IMG/VR virus record: IMGVR_UViG_3300035188_000217
Coordinates: 1 to 23,503 of that record
Origin: a virus
Length of the DNA stretch: 23,503 nucleotides
Reading direction: 5' to 3' (one strand)
Shown: positions 21,662-23,503 of the stretch, piece by piece
Layout: each line of letters starts with the position of its first letter
Position numbering within the stretch: the stretch's first letter is position 1
Translations under genes and position numbers: made by a program
The notes under the pieces: model-generated
The model's database searches: none
What the model was told of the DNA's origin: nothing
Seen by the model: only the letters and a program-made list of their open reading frames with translations

Positions 21662-23503
21662 TCAGGTCCTCGCGGACGGCTCGCGTCCAGCTAGATATTC
21701 CTGATAGTCATTATAGTCCGGGTCCCCCGGAGATGGAATTCCGACGCCAAGGTCCCAGAGGTAATACTGGTACGGCCTCCCGGTTGACTCTTCCGGTGCC
21801 GGTGTCGCGCCCGACGGATAAGATGGGCTTGTGGGGTTGTATGCTGTTTCGTAGCTCTGTTTGCCGCCAAGCTCACGAATTGGAGCTCCACCCTGATACG
21901 CAGATCCACCATACCCCGGGATTGGCATACCCTTCGGGATTACCCCTGAAGCAATTCTCTGGTTTTGCCAGTCTTGCATGTTCTCGTCAGTTACGTCAAC
22001 GCCAGCCTGCCGCGCAAAAGGCACAAGCTGCGGGTTGTCGGAAATAATCTGCTGCCTCTCCTCATCAGTTCTTGCTTGCATAAGGGAGCGTCTGGCAGAG
22101 GATGCCGGATCGGTTATTGTTTCACTGAAATCTCTGCCCGTGAAGTAGTCAAGACCTTTTTCGACACCGGAAAGAGCCAGCGAACCAAGACCTCCCGTAA
22201 AGGCTCCGACGACCCCCTTTGCCAAGCCAATACCACCGCCAACGACTTTGTCGTTTATTTTGTCGTAGCGGCGCATGACCTCTTGGATTTTTTGATCAAC
22301 ATAAATTGGGCCATACGGGACGGCGGGCTTTACCTGATTTACGATATCTTCCTCTTGGGACGGTATAGCGATTGATCCCGCTGGGGCCGCCGGAGCCTCC
22401 GGCGGCACATCCTCCACCATAATTTCAGTGCCAAGATACTTTTCACGGTAGCCCGGCGGCAGCGAATCGCTTGCATATTTTGCAAACGGATTTGTTCTAT
22501 CCCCGATTGCGGTTGGCCCAATCGGGCTGTCGTACTTACCAGCAACAAACCCAATCTTTCCGAAGTCTGGGCTTCCGTATGCTATATTCCTAAGTTCGAG
22601 ATTAGTGAACGGGCTAATCTTTTGTGATTGTGCCGACCCCGTGGTCGCAGGCATACCAAGACCTCCGATAACGCTCATGCTGATGTCGTTCTTGACATCC
22701 GGAGATTTGTTTGCAATTTCAAGAGAAGGAATACCACCAAGGCCAGCAACGCCGCCAGACGGAGTTTCCGGCGAAAAGTAGTTGCCAATTGCCTTGTAAG
22801 CATCCCCGATGGCCTGCTTGAGCGGTTCAATCCTGCTGAACCCGAGGGCGCTTATCCCGCCGGGCTCTGACATCCACATATTGCTCGGCTGCGTGTATGG
22901 GGAGAGATCAGGATCAGTAGGACGGCGTGAAGTAGGTGAAGATATGCGAGGCCCAAAAGACCCCTGCGGCGCGTCTGGATAATATGTTTTGATGGGGGAT
23001 ATCGGGCCAAAAGTCCCGGAAGGCGCATCAGGATATGAAGTCGGCAATTTTAAATCTGTACTGGATCCAAATCCGGGATACGACCCAAGCGGAGATATAC
23101 GGGACGGACCAACATTGCCAAATGCTTCTGTTCCGCTAGAAGGACCAACGGGCGAAAGAAGGCTGCTACGACGAGTATCAAGTGAACCAAAGCCGCCGCC
23201 CGCACCGGGGCTCGTCGGTGTAACCGGACGATAAGAATAGCTGGCAACCTCGGAAAGAGCGTCATGTATCTGACCGCCGCCAATCGCAACAGGCGTTTGC
23301 ATCGGGCCAACATTGATAGAAGAAATGCCTCCCCTTCTGGAGTCATCCATGAGTGCCGAGCTAAGCGAAGCTTCTTTGGCGTTGTTAACCTCTGCCGCGT
23401 TCTGTGCGGCTGTATCGGGAGACTGCTGCTGAGACGGAGATGGCGATTCGGGTGATGCAGCCGTATCTCTGGACGACTGATATGCACCCGTGGATGACCC
23501 AGA
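21662..23503 (-). CDS. Large Pro/Ser/Gly-rich virion-region protein, 5' end cut by window
   Basis: The frame is open to the right edge with no stop, so the true start lies outside; 613 residues are visible. The internal ATG at 23350 is unlikely to be the start, because 51 further codons upstream (SGSSTGAYQSSRDTAASPES onward) have the same composition. The first two-thirds are low complexity (Gly, Pro, Ser) with short repeats such as YPDAPSGTFGP and YPDAPQGSFGP. Around 22160-22250 it encodes a Gly/Ala/Val hydrophobic stretch (GGIGLAKGVVGAFTGGLGSL), then a charged helical part (SSARRSLMQARTDEERQQII). The C-terminus ends YYLWDLGVGIPSPGDPDYND + YQEYLAGREPSART. No family is recognised. Its position ahead of the adaptor suggests a minor head or ejected protein. 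Confidence 0.6.
   Translation of the reverse strand, partial: SGSSTGAYQSSRDTAASPESPSPSQQQSPDTAAQNAAEVNNAKEASLSSALMDDSRRGGISSINVGPMQTPVAIGGGQIHDALSEVASYSYRPVTPTSPGAGGGFGSLDTRRSSLLSPVGPSSGTEAFGNVGPSRISPLGSYPGFGSSTDLKLPTSYPDAPSGTFGPISPIKTYYPDAPQGSFGPRISSPTSRRPTDPDLSPYTQPSNMWMSEPGGISALGFSRIEPLKQAIGDAYKAIGNYFSPETPSGGVAGLGGIPSLEIANKSPDVKNDISMSVIGGLGMPATTGSAQSQKISPFTNLELRNIAYGSPDFGKIGFVAGKYDSPIGPTAIGDRTNPFAKYASDSLPPGYREKYLGTEIMVEDVPPEAPAAPAGSIAIPSQEEDIVNQVKPAVPYGPIYVDQKIQEVMRRYDKINDKVVGGGIGLAKGVVGAFTGGLGSLALSGVEKGLDYFTGRDFSETITDPASSARRSLMQARTDEERQQIISDNPQLVPFARQAGVDVTDENMQDWQNQRIASGVIPKGMPIPGYGGSAYQGGAPIRELGGKQSYETAYNPTSPSYPSGATPAPEESTGRPYQYYLWDLGVGIPSPGDPDYNDYQEYLAGREPSART

Noticed and set aside
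1-23503. CRISPR array, insertion sequence or intron
   Set aside because: No regularly spaced identical short repeats, no transposase and no split gene were seen. The homing endonuclease lies between complete genes, not within an intron.

Overview
This window is almost certainly the virion-structure region of a short-tailed (podovirus-like) bacteriophage or prophage with a tyrosine integrase at its left edge. Gene packing is extreme: apart from one 87-base gap, neighbouring genes are separated by 0-26 bases or overlap by 1-4 bases. One partial gene and the integrase read rightwards (1-908). Every other gene reads leftwards, from the right edge down to 905, as one apparent late transcription unit with no recognisable terminator or promoter inside. 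The host cannot be named from the sequence; the moderate-to-high GC and the protein types suggest an uncultured phage of a proteobacterium.

In the direction of late transcription (23503 to 905) the layout is as follows. First comes a large, disordered Pro/Ser/Gly-rich protein cut by the window edge, then a 47-residue basic protein and a P22 gp4-like head-tail adaptor. A GIY-YIG homing endonuclease follows, spliced in with overlapping start/stop codons, and then a zinc-ribbon protein. Next is a block of five small Gly/Arg/Lys-rich proteins (17956-19809) that share C-terminal motifs and include a tandem duplicated pair. A second adaptor-fold protein and two small conserved phage proteins follow. 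After these come a protein built of 22- and 11-residue tandem repeats, a tail fibre, a small unknown protein, a Dps/ferritin-like protein and a large tail-hub/nozzle-like protein with two inserted FCCH-like repeats. The unit ends with four genes typical of the ejectable internal virion proteins of podoviruses. The last of these is a 1932-residue polyvalent protein with an HExxH metallopeptidase motif and a C-terminal region resembling LPD38.

The adaptors and nozzle protein would form the portal-proximal tail, and the fibre and repeat protein the host-binding appendages. The coiled-coil and polyvalent proteins would form the ejected core. Terminase, portal and major capsid genes are not in the window and presumably lie beyond the right edge. 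The most unusual thread is a recurring basic 'xGG-hydrophobic' motif found in at least ten different proteins of this single transcription unit, which might be a shared assembly, packaging or processing signal.
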